64,000 bases of DNA from Candidatus Poseidoniaceae archaeon (lineage in GTDB: Archaea; Thermoplasmatota; Poseidoniia; Poseidoniales; Poseidoniaceae): positions 109,234 through 173,233 of the forward strand of contig JADHSC010000001.1 in the NCBI GenBank assembly GCA_016777125.1, written 5' to 3'. Position numbers and translations under genes: made by a program. Under the pieces are notes generated by a model that did no database searches, had not been told where the DNA came from, and saw nothing but the letters and a program-made list of their open reading frames with translations. This document shows positions 19,201-27,621 of the stretch, piece by piece (position 1 is the stretch's first letter; every line of letters begins with the position of its first letter).

Positions 19201-20528
19201 GTTACCGAATCGTTCACAAATTTGGGGGCTCTTGCCTACGTGATTCTGCTGATCTTGATAGAATTGCGGAAGTGATACAAGGAGATCATCAATCTATTGT
19301 GATTGTATCAGCACTTTGGGGTACAACAGATCGATTGTATCGAGCTGCCAAGGAACCACGATATGCAAGCAGACTGGTTCATGACCTATCTGCTCAACAT
19401 CTTCGATTTGCCCCTGGATTGGATACGTCAAGTAATGCCCATCTGTTCTCCTTAGTCCTTCACAGCATCAAAGATTCCTTACGAGAACTTGCTCAAAAAC
19501 CAGATGATAAAGCAGCATTAAACCGATTATTGGCCTCAGGAGAACGGCTCAGTGCTTTGGTTGTAGCTCATCGACTCCAGCAGAGAGGCCTTGACGCATA
19601 TCCACTCGGTGCTGAAGACATAGGGATCACTTTGGATGGCAATTACTCTGCAACGCATGTTGATTTACAAGCCTCAAGTACGAAATTGAAACGAAATACA
19701 TTGGAAGGAACTCCTGTCATTACAGGATGGTTTGGAGAAGGCCATAATGGAGAACTCGCAGTTCTTAGTCGCGGAGGATCTGACCACTCAGCAACCGCAA
19801 TTGCACATCTTGTTGAAGCAGATGAAGTCATTCTTTGGAAGGACGTGGATGGTATTTTCTCAATCAACCCAAGATGGGGGGTACGTTCCAAAACCATTCG
19901 TTACCTAGGCTATCAAGAAGCAATCGAACTCTCGTTAATGGATACACCTATTCTGCATCCTTCAACCATAGAACCTCTTATTGAATTCGGAATCCCTCTC
20001 CATGTGAAGCATTTGCATCGCAATAACGATTCAGACTTTACAACAATTGGTCCTCAGAAACAAGATGTATCTCTCAAAGGCATTGGTTGTTTACCAAACG
20101 TAATGAGTTTAGGATTCTCACACAACAATGTTGAATTACATCAGCGACATCTCGTTGAACTTCTTGGAAAATTAGCAAAAGAAGGCATAAATTGGTGGGG
20201 ATTGGAATCGAGAATGGGTGATTCTAGGCTGATTGTTTCACAACACGATATGCATCGAGCAAAGGAGGTATTTACAAAATCTAATATTTCTCCAAATATC
20301 CATCAACATCTTGGCCTTATTTCTCTCATTGGTGGTGATGAGAACATGTTTGAGATCATTGCCCAATCACTCGAAAATGCAAACTTTGACTTGACTTGGT
20401 TGAGCAAAACCGCTCATTCTGCTAGAATTGCTCTCGATGGAGAAGAATTGGCGATAGCGCTCAGTCTCTTGAACAAGATTATGAATGAACAAGAGAGTTC
20501 AATCCAAGTGATGATAGAGCAATCTTGA
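19197..20528 (+). CDS. Aspartate kinase
   Basis: GTG start overlapping the aroC stop; VHKFGGSCLRDSADLDRI, LASGERLSALVVA, LSRGGSDHSATAIAHLVEADEVILWKDVDGIFS. Confidence 0.93.
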   Translation: MSYRIVHKFGGSCLRDSADLDRIAEVIQGDHQSIVIVSALWGTTDRLYRAAKEPRYASRLVHDLSAQHLRFAPGLDTSSNAHLFSLVLHSIKDSLRELAQKPDDKAALNRLLASGERLSALVVAHRLQQRGLDAYPLGAEDIGITLDGNYSATHVDLQASSTKLKRNTLEGTPVITGWFGEGHNGELAVLSRGGSDHSATAIAHLVEADEVILWKDVDGIFSINPRWGVRSKTIRYLGYQEAIELSLMDTPILHPSTIEPLIEFGIPLHVKHLHRNNDSDFTTIGPQKQDVSLKGIGCLPNVMSLGFSHNNVELHQRHLVELLGKLAKEGINWWGLESRMGDSRLIVSQHDMHRAKEVFTKSNISPNIHQHLGLISLIGGDENMFEIIAQSLENANFDLTWLSKTAHSARIALDGEELAIALSLLNKIMNEQESSIQVMIEQS

Positions 20529-20529
20529 C

Positions 20530-21453
20530 TTATTCGTCACTTGATTCTCTCTTCTTTTGGATGTAGGTTGGTAAATCCAAGGCGAATAGAGCTCCAACAA
20601 CGATGAAGACGAAGAGTGTTCCAAGTGCAACACCGTATACAGAACCAAGTTCTACAGACTCTCGTAGTCGAGTCGCTGTATCCTCGGAAAGGATTCCAAC
20701 GAACCACGGTAAGATTGTATTTGCTGAAAGGACAATGGTTGCAAGTACTGTAGCGATGATTGGATTAATGATAAGAGAACGGTGGTACTTGCCAACGATT
20801 TTCTTTGGATTCATGACATATACTTCGTTTGTTCGAATACTTGTATCGAGCATCGAGTATCGCATAACACCGTTTGACAACTCAAAGTACATGATCAGTA
20901 AAACTGAGTAGATGACGACAAGTGATGCAAGGAGCGTTGGTGAATCTGCTAATCCGAAGAGGTCGTTTACGCTTGTCTTGGAAGATGCAAAACGCATGAT
21001 TGCGAGGATGAAGAGGGAATATGAACCGAGCATATATCGGGCATCACGTTGGTACGCACCCCAGAACCCGAGTCCTGTAGCTCCAGCAATAATTCCAATT
21101 TGGAAGATAAGTGCAAGATCTGAACTTCCAAGAAGCATAAACCAGATGGTTCCTTCTGGAGGGGAAATAATGTAGGTTAGCAAAGCAAGTCCAACAAGAA
21201 TAACATATACTCCAAGTTGCATGTTTTGAACAAACTTATCAGGAGGTAGGAACTTCATCTTTGGAACAATTGGACCACCGATGAGGCTTTCAATGAATGA
21301 AGGCATTTCCAATTCTGGAATTGCATCCTTTGGAATTTCTGAACCAATACCTGTTTGACCTGCAAGTTTCTTACGACTTGGTGCTGATGAACGGACGGTC
21401 TTACCATCATACAAGTGTGCTGTGTCGGAGGATGCTTTTCTCATTGTCATCAT
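20530..21453 (-). CDS. Polytopic membrane protein of MoxR/DUF58 cluster
   Basis: Multiple hydrophobic segments; adjacent and co-oriented with DUF58 gene. Confidence 0.6.
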   Translation of the reverse strand: MMTMRKASSDTAHLYDGKTVRSSAPSRKKLAGQTGIGSEIPKDAIPELEMPSFIESLIGGPIVPKMKFLPPDKFVQNMQLGVYVILVGLALLTYIISPPEGTIWFMLLGSSDLALIFQIGIIAGATGLGFWGAYQRDARYMLGSYSLFILAIMRFASSKTSVNDLFGLADSPTLLASLVVIYSVLLIMYFELSNGVMRYSMLDTSIRTNEVYVMNPKKIVGKYHRSLIINPIIATVLATIVLSANTILPWFVGILSEDTATRLRESVELGSVYGVALGTLFVFIVVGALFALDLPTYIQKKRESSDE

Positions 21454-21459
21454 ATCACC

Positions 21460-22773
21460 TCAGAAACCTCTTGCACCAGCAAGGGCGGTGGAGAGGAGCA
21501 TATCTGGCTCCCAATCCATAATATTGACACCGAGACCACGAAGTTCTCCGAGGAGGGCATCTCGTTCGGTCTTCATGACTTCATATCCGGTTCGATCAAG
21601 TCTACGAGCATCAAATTCGAACTCAAGAGAAGATGGAGAGAGTACGGTAACATCAAAGTCTCGAGCACGGAAATCTCTCAATGCGTTAACAATGGTTGGA
21701 TCGTCTTCTAGATTTGACAAGAAGATGATTGGACTACCTTTGTTGATGTGTGGCAGGATTCTGTTGACAACAACTTGCAAAGGAATGTTTCCTCGTGCGA
21801 CTGCACCTGCAAGTTTGGTCAGAATAACGTAGAGTTGCTTCTTTCCAGTATCTCGGTCAACGCTGACAACTTCATCACCGTAAACAACAACACCAACTGA
21901 ATCACGCCTTCCGAGGAAGTACTTTGCAAGCGATGCTGCTGCACGAGTGGAATACACCAATGCGTTGCGGCTTACAGGACCTGTTTCGCTGACAGCTCTC
22001 GAATCGATAATGATGATGATGTCTGAAACAGCGTCACGCTCACGTTCGTTGACCATCAGTTTACCTGAACGTGCATATGCACTCCAGTTAATCGCTCTGA
22101 ACGAGTCTCCTTCGAAATATTCTCTGAGAGAATAGAATTCAGAACCAGGACCTGGTTGTCGGATGTTAACTGCACCTGTGAAAATCTTAGGCACTCGAGA
22201 TTTGACGAATGTATCTTTGAGGTCTTCCATCTTCGGGAACACAAGGAAGTCGTTGTAGACATGCAATTCCTTTTCCTTGTGGAACAATCCGAATGGATCC
22301 TGCATACGCACCGCAACAGGACCAACACTGTAGAATCCTCTCAGAGGACATTCAACTGTATACTCGATATAGGTTTCACGACGAGGGCCCAATTCCATCA
22401 GAATGTAATTCGATCCTTCTTTGATACGCATGACTTCAGGTACTCGATCTCGAACTTCGAGAATCTTAGCAAGACCTGAATTATTCTGCATCCGTAACGT
22501 AACAGTGAGTTCTCCATCTTCGAATATTCGAGCACCTGAAAGTTTCCTCATGGCAAGAACGCTGCCAAGGGCTACGCCTTCTTCGCCGGTCCATTCATCG
22601 GCCCGGCGACCACTGGAAGCGACGTCAGCATGACCGCCAAACAAGGCAGCCCACGTTAAGAACACAAAGATGACCACAGCAATTGTGACCAACTGAGAGT
22701 TACGTAGCGTAAGACCAAGAAGATACATGGCAACTGCCATGCTCCCTAGCAATGCTGATTTACGACTCCACAT
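21460..22773 (-). CDS. DUF58 domain protein (vWA-like)
   Basis: REYFEGDSFRAINWSAYARSGKLMVNERERDAVSDIIIIIDSRAV is the DUF58 signature. Confidence 0.9.
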   Translation of the reverse strand: MWSRKSALLGSMAVAMYLLGLTLRNSQLVTIAVVIFVFLTWAALFGGHADVASSGRRADEWTGEEGVALGSVLAMRKLSGARIFEDGELTVTLRMQNNSGLAKILEVRDRVPEVMRIKEGSNYILMELGPRRETYIEYTVECPLRGFYSVGPVAVRMQDPFGLFHKEKELHVYNDFLVFPKMEDLKDTFVKSRVPKIFTGAVNIRQPGPGSEFYSLREYFEGDSFRAINWSAYARSGKLMVNERERDAVSDIIIIIDSRAVSETGPVSRNALVYSTRAAASLAKYFLGRRDSVGVVVYGDEVVSVDRDTGKKQLYVILTKLAGAVARGNIPLQVVVNRILPHINKGSPIIFLSNLEDDPTIVNALRDFRARDFDVTVLSPSSLEFEFDARRLDRTGYEVMKTERDALLGELRGLGVNIMDWEPDMLLSTALAGARGF

Positions 22774-22809
22774 TTAGAAACCTCCATTCCGTAATTATTC
22801 AAACGAGTC

Positions 22810-23943
22810 TCAAACAGTAGGGACAGGTACTTCGCGAAGAATGCTTTGCATAACTTCGCCAGCTTCGAGTCCCTTGATTTGATGTTCTGGCTTGAGAATC
22901 ATTCTGTGAGCGATAGCAAGTTCTGCAATAGCCTTGACATCATCAGGTGTGACGAAGTCGCGACCACGCATTGCAGCTGCAGCACGAGAAGTCTTCAAGA
23001 GAGCTTGGGAACCACGAGGAGAAGCACCAACAAGGACACGTGGATCTTCACGGGTTCTTGCGACGACTTCGACCATGTACATACGAATTGCAGGATCAAC
23101 GTATACATCTTCACACGCTTGTTGCATAGCAATAACACGTTGTGGGTCAGTAATGACGTCAACATCGACTGCGTCCTTTCCACGAGCAATACGTCGGGCA
23201 AGGATTTCGTCTTCATCAGCACGGTCAGGGTAACCGACACTCATCTTGAACATGAAACGGTCAAGTTGTGCTTCTGGAAGTGGGTATGTACCTTCTTGTT
23301 CGACAGGGTTTTGTGTTGCCATAACAATGAACGGTGCAGGGAGTTTGTGAGTTACAGTACCGATAGTAACTTGCTTCTCTTGCATAGCCTCAAGCAAAGC
23401 AGCTTGAGTCTTTGGAGGAGCACGGTTAATCTCGTCAGCAAGGAGAAGGTTACAGAACAGAGGTCCTGGCTTGAACGTAAATTCGCCCTTCTTAGCGTCG
23501 TAGATGTTAGTACCTGTAATGTCGGCTGGTAGCAAGTCAGGCGTGAATTGTACACGCTTGAAGTCACAACCAAGAGCATCGGCGAACGTGTTGGTCATCA
23601 ATGTCTTAGCCAATCCAGGGTAATCTTCGAACAGAAGGTTACCATTGGAGAGGATATTGACGAGTACGTTGTCGATAACGTGGCTCTTTCCGATAATTAC
23701 CTTCTGTACTTCAGCGCTGATCGCATTAGCGATTGCGCCGACAGCTGTAAGGCGTTCTCGGACCTCTGGGGTGCTTTGGTGCTTCGGCTGGGCCGGAGCG
23801 GCCGGTGCTACAGGTGCGGCTGGCGCTACTGGTGCTGCAGGTGCGGCTGGAGCCGCTGGCGCTGCTGGCATTGGTGGCGCTGGTGCCGCTGGCGCTGCAG
23901 GTACTGGCGCGGGCGGGGTTGCTGGTGGTGCGGGGGGTTGCAT
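22810..23943 (-). CDS. MoxR-family AAA ATPase with Pro/Ala-rich N-terminal extension
   Basis: GNLLFEDYPGLAKTLMTNTFADALGCDFKRVQFTPDLLPADITG, NLLLADEINRAPPKTQAALLEAMQEKQVT. Confidence 0.96.
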   Translation of the reverse strand: MQPPAPPATPPAPVPAAPAAPAPPMPAAPAAPAAPAAPVAPAAPVAPAAPAQPKHQSTPEVRERLTAVGAIANAISAEVQKVIIGKSHVIDNVLVNILSNGNLLFEDYPGLAKTLMTNTFADALGCDFKRVQFTPDLLPADITGTNIYDAKKGEFTFKPGPLFCNLLLADEINRAPPKTQAALLEAMQEKQVTIGTVTHKLPAPFIVMATQNPVEQEGTYPLPEAQLDRFMFKMSVGYPDRADEDEILARRIARGKDAVDVDVITDPQRVIAMQQACEDVYVDPAIRMYMVEVVARTREDPRVLVGASPRGSQALLKTSRAAAAMRGRDFVTPDDVKAIAELAIAHRMILKPEHQIKGLEAGEVMQSILREVPVPTV

Positions 23944-23967
23944 GTCAATTTCCTCCTATATTTTTTT

Positions 23968-25548
23968 TCAGTTTCCCCAACGTCGGACTATGGGTATAAT
24001 TTCCCTTAGTTCTTCGTTGGAATAAGATCTTGCTGAACTTACAAGTTCAACAAGGCGGGGTTCACGAACCATCTGCATAATTTCAGCAGGGGTCTTGCGG
24101 ACGAATTCGTCTCGCGTGAGATCATTAAATTGCCGGACTTTGGAAAGGAAAGCCTCTCGGACTCGGACCTGATACAATGAGGAATCAATCTTTGTTGGCC
24201 GCTCTCTAAATCGTGTTAAATCAAAGACGTGTCTCCAATTTTCTTTTTCAGGAACAACCATGATAGCGATGGCAAGAAGCGCAAACAAATTCAGAATGAT
24301 AAGCCACTTCAGATATGTATCGCTTGTTAGCAAAACAACTGCTCCAATGGCTTCAGTAAATGGTTGAGTAATGGCACTAGAAACGTGACGGCTTTCATCG
24401 AAAACGATATTGAACTCATCTTGGTTTCGAGTAATGGTAGTTGAAAGTTCCTCGTTATCAAATTCCATCATATCTCGGATGAGAGCACGGAAGTAGAGTT
24501 GATTACCATTCCATTTGGTATCGCCTTGGGCTGCAACAAGACCGTCTGGGTCTGTGTCCCAGCAGGAGTGCCCATTATCAGGATATAAGTCCGAGCCACA
24601 TTGTTGCTTACCGGTCAAATCTGCATCTGCTTCGTCCCAAAGATGGTTCGCGAGAACAGAATGGTCGGATACGAACACAATGCTTCCAGTGACTTCAACC
24701 TTGCCGAGGTCTTTGTCTGAAGTCTTGTCATAGGCTTCAATGCCAGGGTAATCGATTCGGATCATGAGGTCGGTTTTACCGGTCTTTGGATTTGCTACGT
24801 TGTTGATGTCATATCCTGAACGAGCAACGAATGCTTGGTCGCTTGCAGAAGCAAGAACACTGACTTCTCTGCTATCATCTTCAACATCTAGGACTTGAAT
24901 CGCAGTAGGTGAGTGGAAAAGTACTGGCATACGGCAGTTATCTACCTGGGAGTTCGAGACCAATTCTTCAGTGCATGGAGTGCGCAAGGATGCTTCGTCC
25001 ATCTCATCAAGATCTTGATTTACGGATGCTACAGACCACAAACGTGTTTGATCCTCAGGTTCTCGTTCTCCAACTGAGTTAGCTACTTCATAGAACCACT
25101 TTTGGTCCAAGATAGGTGCATCGAAGTAGAGAATACCAAACTCTTCCGCAACACGTTGTGCATTTGTTGAACTTGCTGCAAGGATTACTTTTCCACCTTT
25201 CTCAGTTACGAAGTCATGGATTGCACTTGCTTCAGCAGCATCGAATGGTTTCTCAGGCGCAGTAATGATGAGCATGGTTCGGTGAGGATCTTGCCAATCA
25301 TTCACGAGCATTGGGGTTGACATAGTGTTGTAGATTTCGTAACCGTCGTCCTCTCCAAGAGAGTCTCTCATCTTTGTTAGTTGTTGATATTGATATGCTC
25401 CATCAGCATCTCGCACATATGGAGAGAACACTGTTTCTTTAGAAGAGCTTGCGAGAACAATGAGTGTTGTGGAAAGGAGAATAGAAACGACAAGACCTGC
25501 CAATAATTTCTTTTCTACAGAGAGTTTTGTTTTCTCTGCTTCTGCCAT
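23968..25548 (-). CDS. DUF4350-like membrane protein of MoxR cluster
   Basis: N-term TM, TAPEKPFDAAEASAIHDFVTEKGGKVILAASS, distal TM and cytoplasmic tail; directly upstream of moxR. Confidence 0.65.
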   Translation of the reverse strand: MAEAEKTKLSVEKKLLAGLVVSILLSTTLIVLASSSKETVFSPYVRDADGAYQYQQLTKMRDSLGEDDGYEIYNTMSTPMLVNDWQDPHRTMLIITAPEKPFDAAEASAIHDFVTEKGGKVILAASSTNAQRVAEEFGILYFDAPILDQKWFYEVANSVGEREPEDQTRLWSVASVNQDLDEMDEASLRTPCTEELVSNSQVDNCRMPVLFHSPTAIQVLDVEDDSREVSVLASASDQAFVARSGYDINNVANPKTGKTDLMIRIDYPGIEAYDKTSDKDLGKVEVTGSIVFVSDHSVLANHLWDEADADLTGKQQCGSDLYPDNGHSCWDTDPDGLVAAQGDTKWNGNQLYFRALIRDMMEFDNEELSTTITRNQDEFNIVFDESRHVSSAITQPFTEAIGAVVLLTSDTYLKWLIILNLFALLAIAIMVVPEKENWRHVFDLTRFRERPTKIDSSLYQVRVREAFLSKVRQFNDLTRDEFVRKTPAEIMQMVREPRLVELVSSARSYSNEELREIIPIVRRWGN

Positions 25549-25684
25549 AATTATACCTCATTTCTACTACAAGAGTAGTATGTTCCTTTCTTCGGAACCT
25601 CGTTACACACATAATGATTCTGCCTTGACGTTTAGTCTTATTTGGTATAAAATTAGGCCTTAATACTACCAGTTTTCGGGCCAC

Positions 25685-26644
25685 TCAATCGTTTTTAGAA
25701 CGAGTTAATGCAGCGATTGCGACTAAAACGAAAGTCGTCAAGAAACTCAAGGAAGGGAGCGCCGAAGAGTCCTCATCTGACGAGTCTGAACTCGAGGAAC
25801 CTGAATCCGTCCCAGAATTCGAATTCGAATCGGAACCATCACCGTCTTGAATTTCAATATCAAACACGACACTCCGCTGAATATTATTCCCTTCAGATGT
25901 GATTGAAATAGTGACTTCACAGGTACGGCTGGGGTGGGCAGAAGATGGTTCAATTCTGAAGGTAAACGACTCTGCCTCTTGCCCGTTAATTCCAGTAGGT
26001 TGTACCTGTACGTTTAGAGCAGAATCAAGTCCAGTGATATCAAGAAGCGGACAACTTCGGACCTCGGCTTCTATTGCCTTTGCAGCATCTACAGAGTTGC
26101 CCATATTATTGAGATGGAGCGTCGCTTCAACCCAAGTTCCTGCAGAGATGGCGTATGTCGGCGTAGTTGCCTCTGGAACGAGTTTGTGTGAGCGAGGAAC
26201 CTTGAGATCTGCTTCAATTTCCTTACTGGATATTTCAGCCGAACCTGCTGTTTCAGTGGCTGTAATCTTAATTGAAAAGGAGGTATCTGTAGAGAATCCA
26301 CGAACATCATCTGGATTTGAACTGAGTAATTCAACAGAGAATGTTTTGTTTTCTTGAGATGCAATACTGATTTCTTCATCAAATGTCGCCTCCAATAATT
26401 CATCCTCAGAATCAAATTCTACTGAAATTGTTAGAGAAAGGTCATTCATACGAGTGTTTTCAACATAAAAGTAGAGCATGTCTTCAATTTCCCACTTGTC
26501 ACCATCGAGCATCAGCTCATAACTTGGCTCTACATCAGTTTCCCAACCAAATTCCCATGGACTATTATCTGGAAATTGAGCCGATGAGTTCGGTATGAAT
26601 CCTAGCAAAAGCAATGAAAATACAAGTAAACATCTTACTTTCAT
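25685..26644 (-). CDS. Secreted protein with Ser/Asp-rich linker and C-terminal TM sorting-like tail
   Basis: Signal peptide MKVRCLLVFSLLLLGFIPNSSAQ; tail SDSSDEDSSALPSLSFLTTFVLVAIAALTRSKND. Confidence 0.65.
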   Translation of the reverse strand: MKVRCLLVFSLLLLGFIPNSSAQFPDNSPWEFGWETDVEPSYELMLDGDKWEIEDMLYFYVENTRMNDLSLTISVEFDSEDELLEATFDEEISIASQENKTFSVELLSSNPDDVRGFSTDTSFSIKITATETAGSAEISSKEIEADLKVPRSHKLVPEATTPTYAISAGTWVEATLHLNNMGNSVDAAKAIEAEVRSCPLLDITGLDSALNVQVQPTGINGQEAESFTFRIEPSSAHPSRTCEVTISITSEGNNIQRSVVFDIEIQDGDGSDSNSNSGTDSGSSSSDSSDEDSSALPSLSFLTTFVLVAIAALTRSKND

Positions 26645-27621
26645 TCAGAAGCCTCCAAAATCTGATTGAGTGAACGCTTTGCTAGCACCTTGACCATAGC
26701 CTTCCTGTATCGTGGAGGAAGCGTCGTGTTGTTCACTGGCTTGATGGATTTCATTACCGCTTCAGACAAAGACTTGATCTGATTTGAGTTAAATTCGCCA
26801 GAAAGTTCCGCAACTTGTTCTAAATGGAGGCGAGGGATTGATTCGAGCGCTGTGGAGGCAACTCGGAGGGTTGAACCATCACCTGGAATCCATGCTGCAG
26901 AGATTCCTGCTTCAGGGAAGTCCCATGATTCACGTACACGCAATTTATGGTAAGATCCTACTCTTGAAGAAACGTTCTCTGGGAAGGTTACCTTGAGCAC
27001 AAATTCGCCCTCTTCAAGCACATTTCTTGTAATTCCATCAAGTTGGAAAAACTCTTCAGCAGGTATTTCTCGAGATCCGCTAGGGCCAATAAGGTGAATG
27101 ATTCCTTCGAGAACCATCAATGAAGGAGCGAGATCTCCTTGATAGGTGGCAACACAGAGAGTATTCTGATTTGGAATAACTCTGCAATCAGACCCGGTAC
27201 CGCAATCTTCCTTGTGGCACCAATCGATTGAACGACGCCAATCTTCACTTTGATTGAACCAGAAACAACGGGTATCAACACAAAGATTTCCTCCAAGGGT
27301 AGCGTTGTTACGAATCAAGGAAGAAGCGACTTTGGCTGCTGCTTCTGAGAGAAGTGGATGGACATCATCCGATTCAGTGATCGCATTAAGGCGAGCCATT
27401 GCTCCGATTTCAGTCATTGAAATGGTATCTGTTCCGGAAATCTTGGCAAGGGAGATGACGTGCTTTTTCACATTGATGTGCCATTTGTAATTTGGAAGCA
27501 AGTCCGTGCCACCAGCAACCCAATCAAAGGATTCCCCGAGTTCCATAAATGATGAAGCCATCTTACAAGCTTCTTCTATAGATTTTGGATGGTGGAGTTC
27601 AAACGGAGGCATAAGCATCAT
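26641..27621 (-). CDS. Molybdenum hydroxylase FAD-binding subunit, 4-hydroxybenzoyl-CoA reductase beta-like (Cys-rich insertion)
   Basis: WVAGGTDLLPNYKW, NNATLGGNLCVDTRCFWFNQSEDWRRSIDWCHKEDCGTGSDCRVIPNQNTLCVATYQGDLAP. Confidence 0.85.
   Translation of the reverse strand: MMLMPPFELHHPKSIEEACKMASSFMELGESFDWVAGGTDLLPNYKWHINVKKHVISLAKISGTDTISMTEIGAMARLNAITESDDVHPLLSEAAAKVASSLIRNNATLGGNLCVDTRCFWFNQSEDWRRSIDWCHKEDCGTGSDCRVIPNQNTLCVATYQGDLAPSLMVLEGIIHLIGPSGSREIPAEEFFQLDGITRNVLEEGEFVLKVTFPENVSSRVGSYHKLRVRESWDFPEAGISAAWIPGDGSTLRVASTALESIPRLHLEQVAELSGEFNSNQIKSLSEAVMKSIKPVNNTTLPPRYRKAMVKVLAKRSLNQILEASE

Noticed and set aside
22846-23532. 228-aa plus-strand ORF
   Set aside because: Fully antisense to the well-supported moxR; Cys/Ser/Trp-rich non-protein-like composition.
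23770-23943. Possible CRISPR or non-coding minisatellite
   Set aside because: Irregular, in-frame Pro/Ala codon repeat without spacers.
23645-24025. Ala/Gly-rich plus-strand ORF (GAAGATGAAGATGAAG...)
   Set aside because: Reverse-strand reading of the Pro/Ala-coding tract of MoxR.
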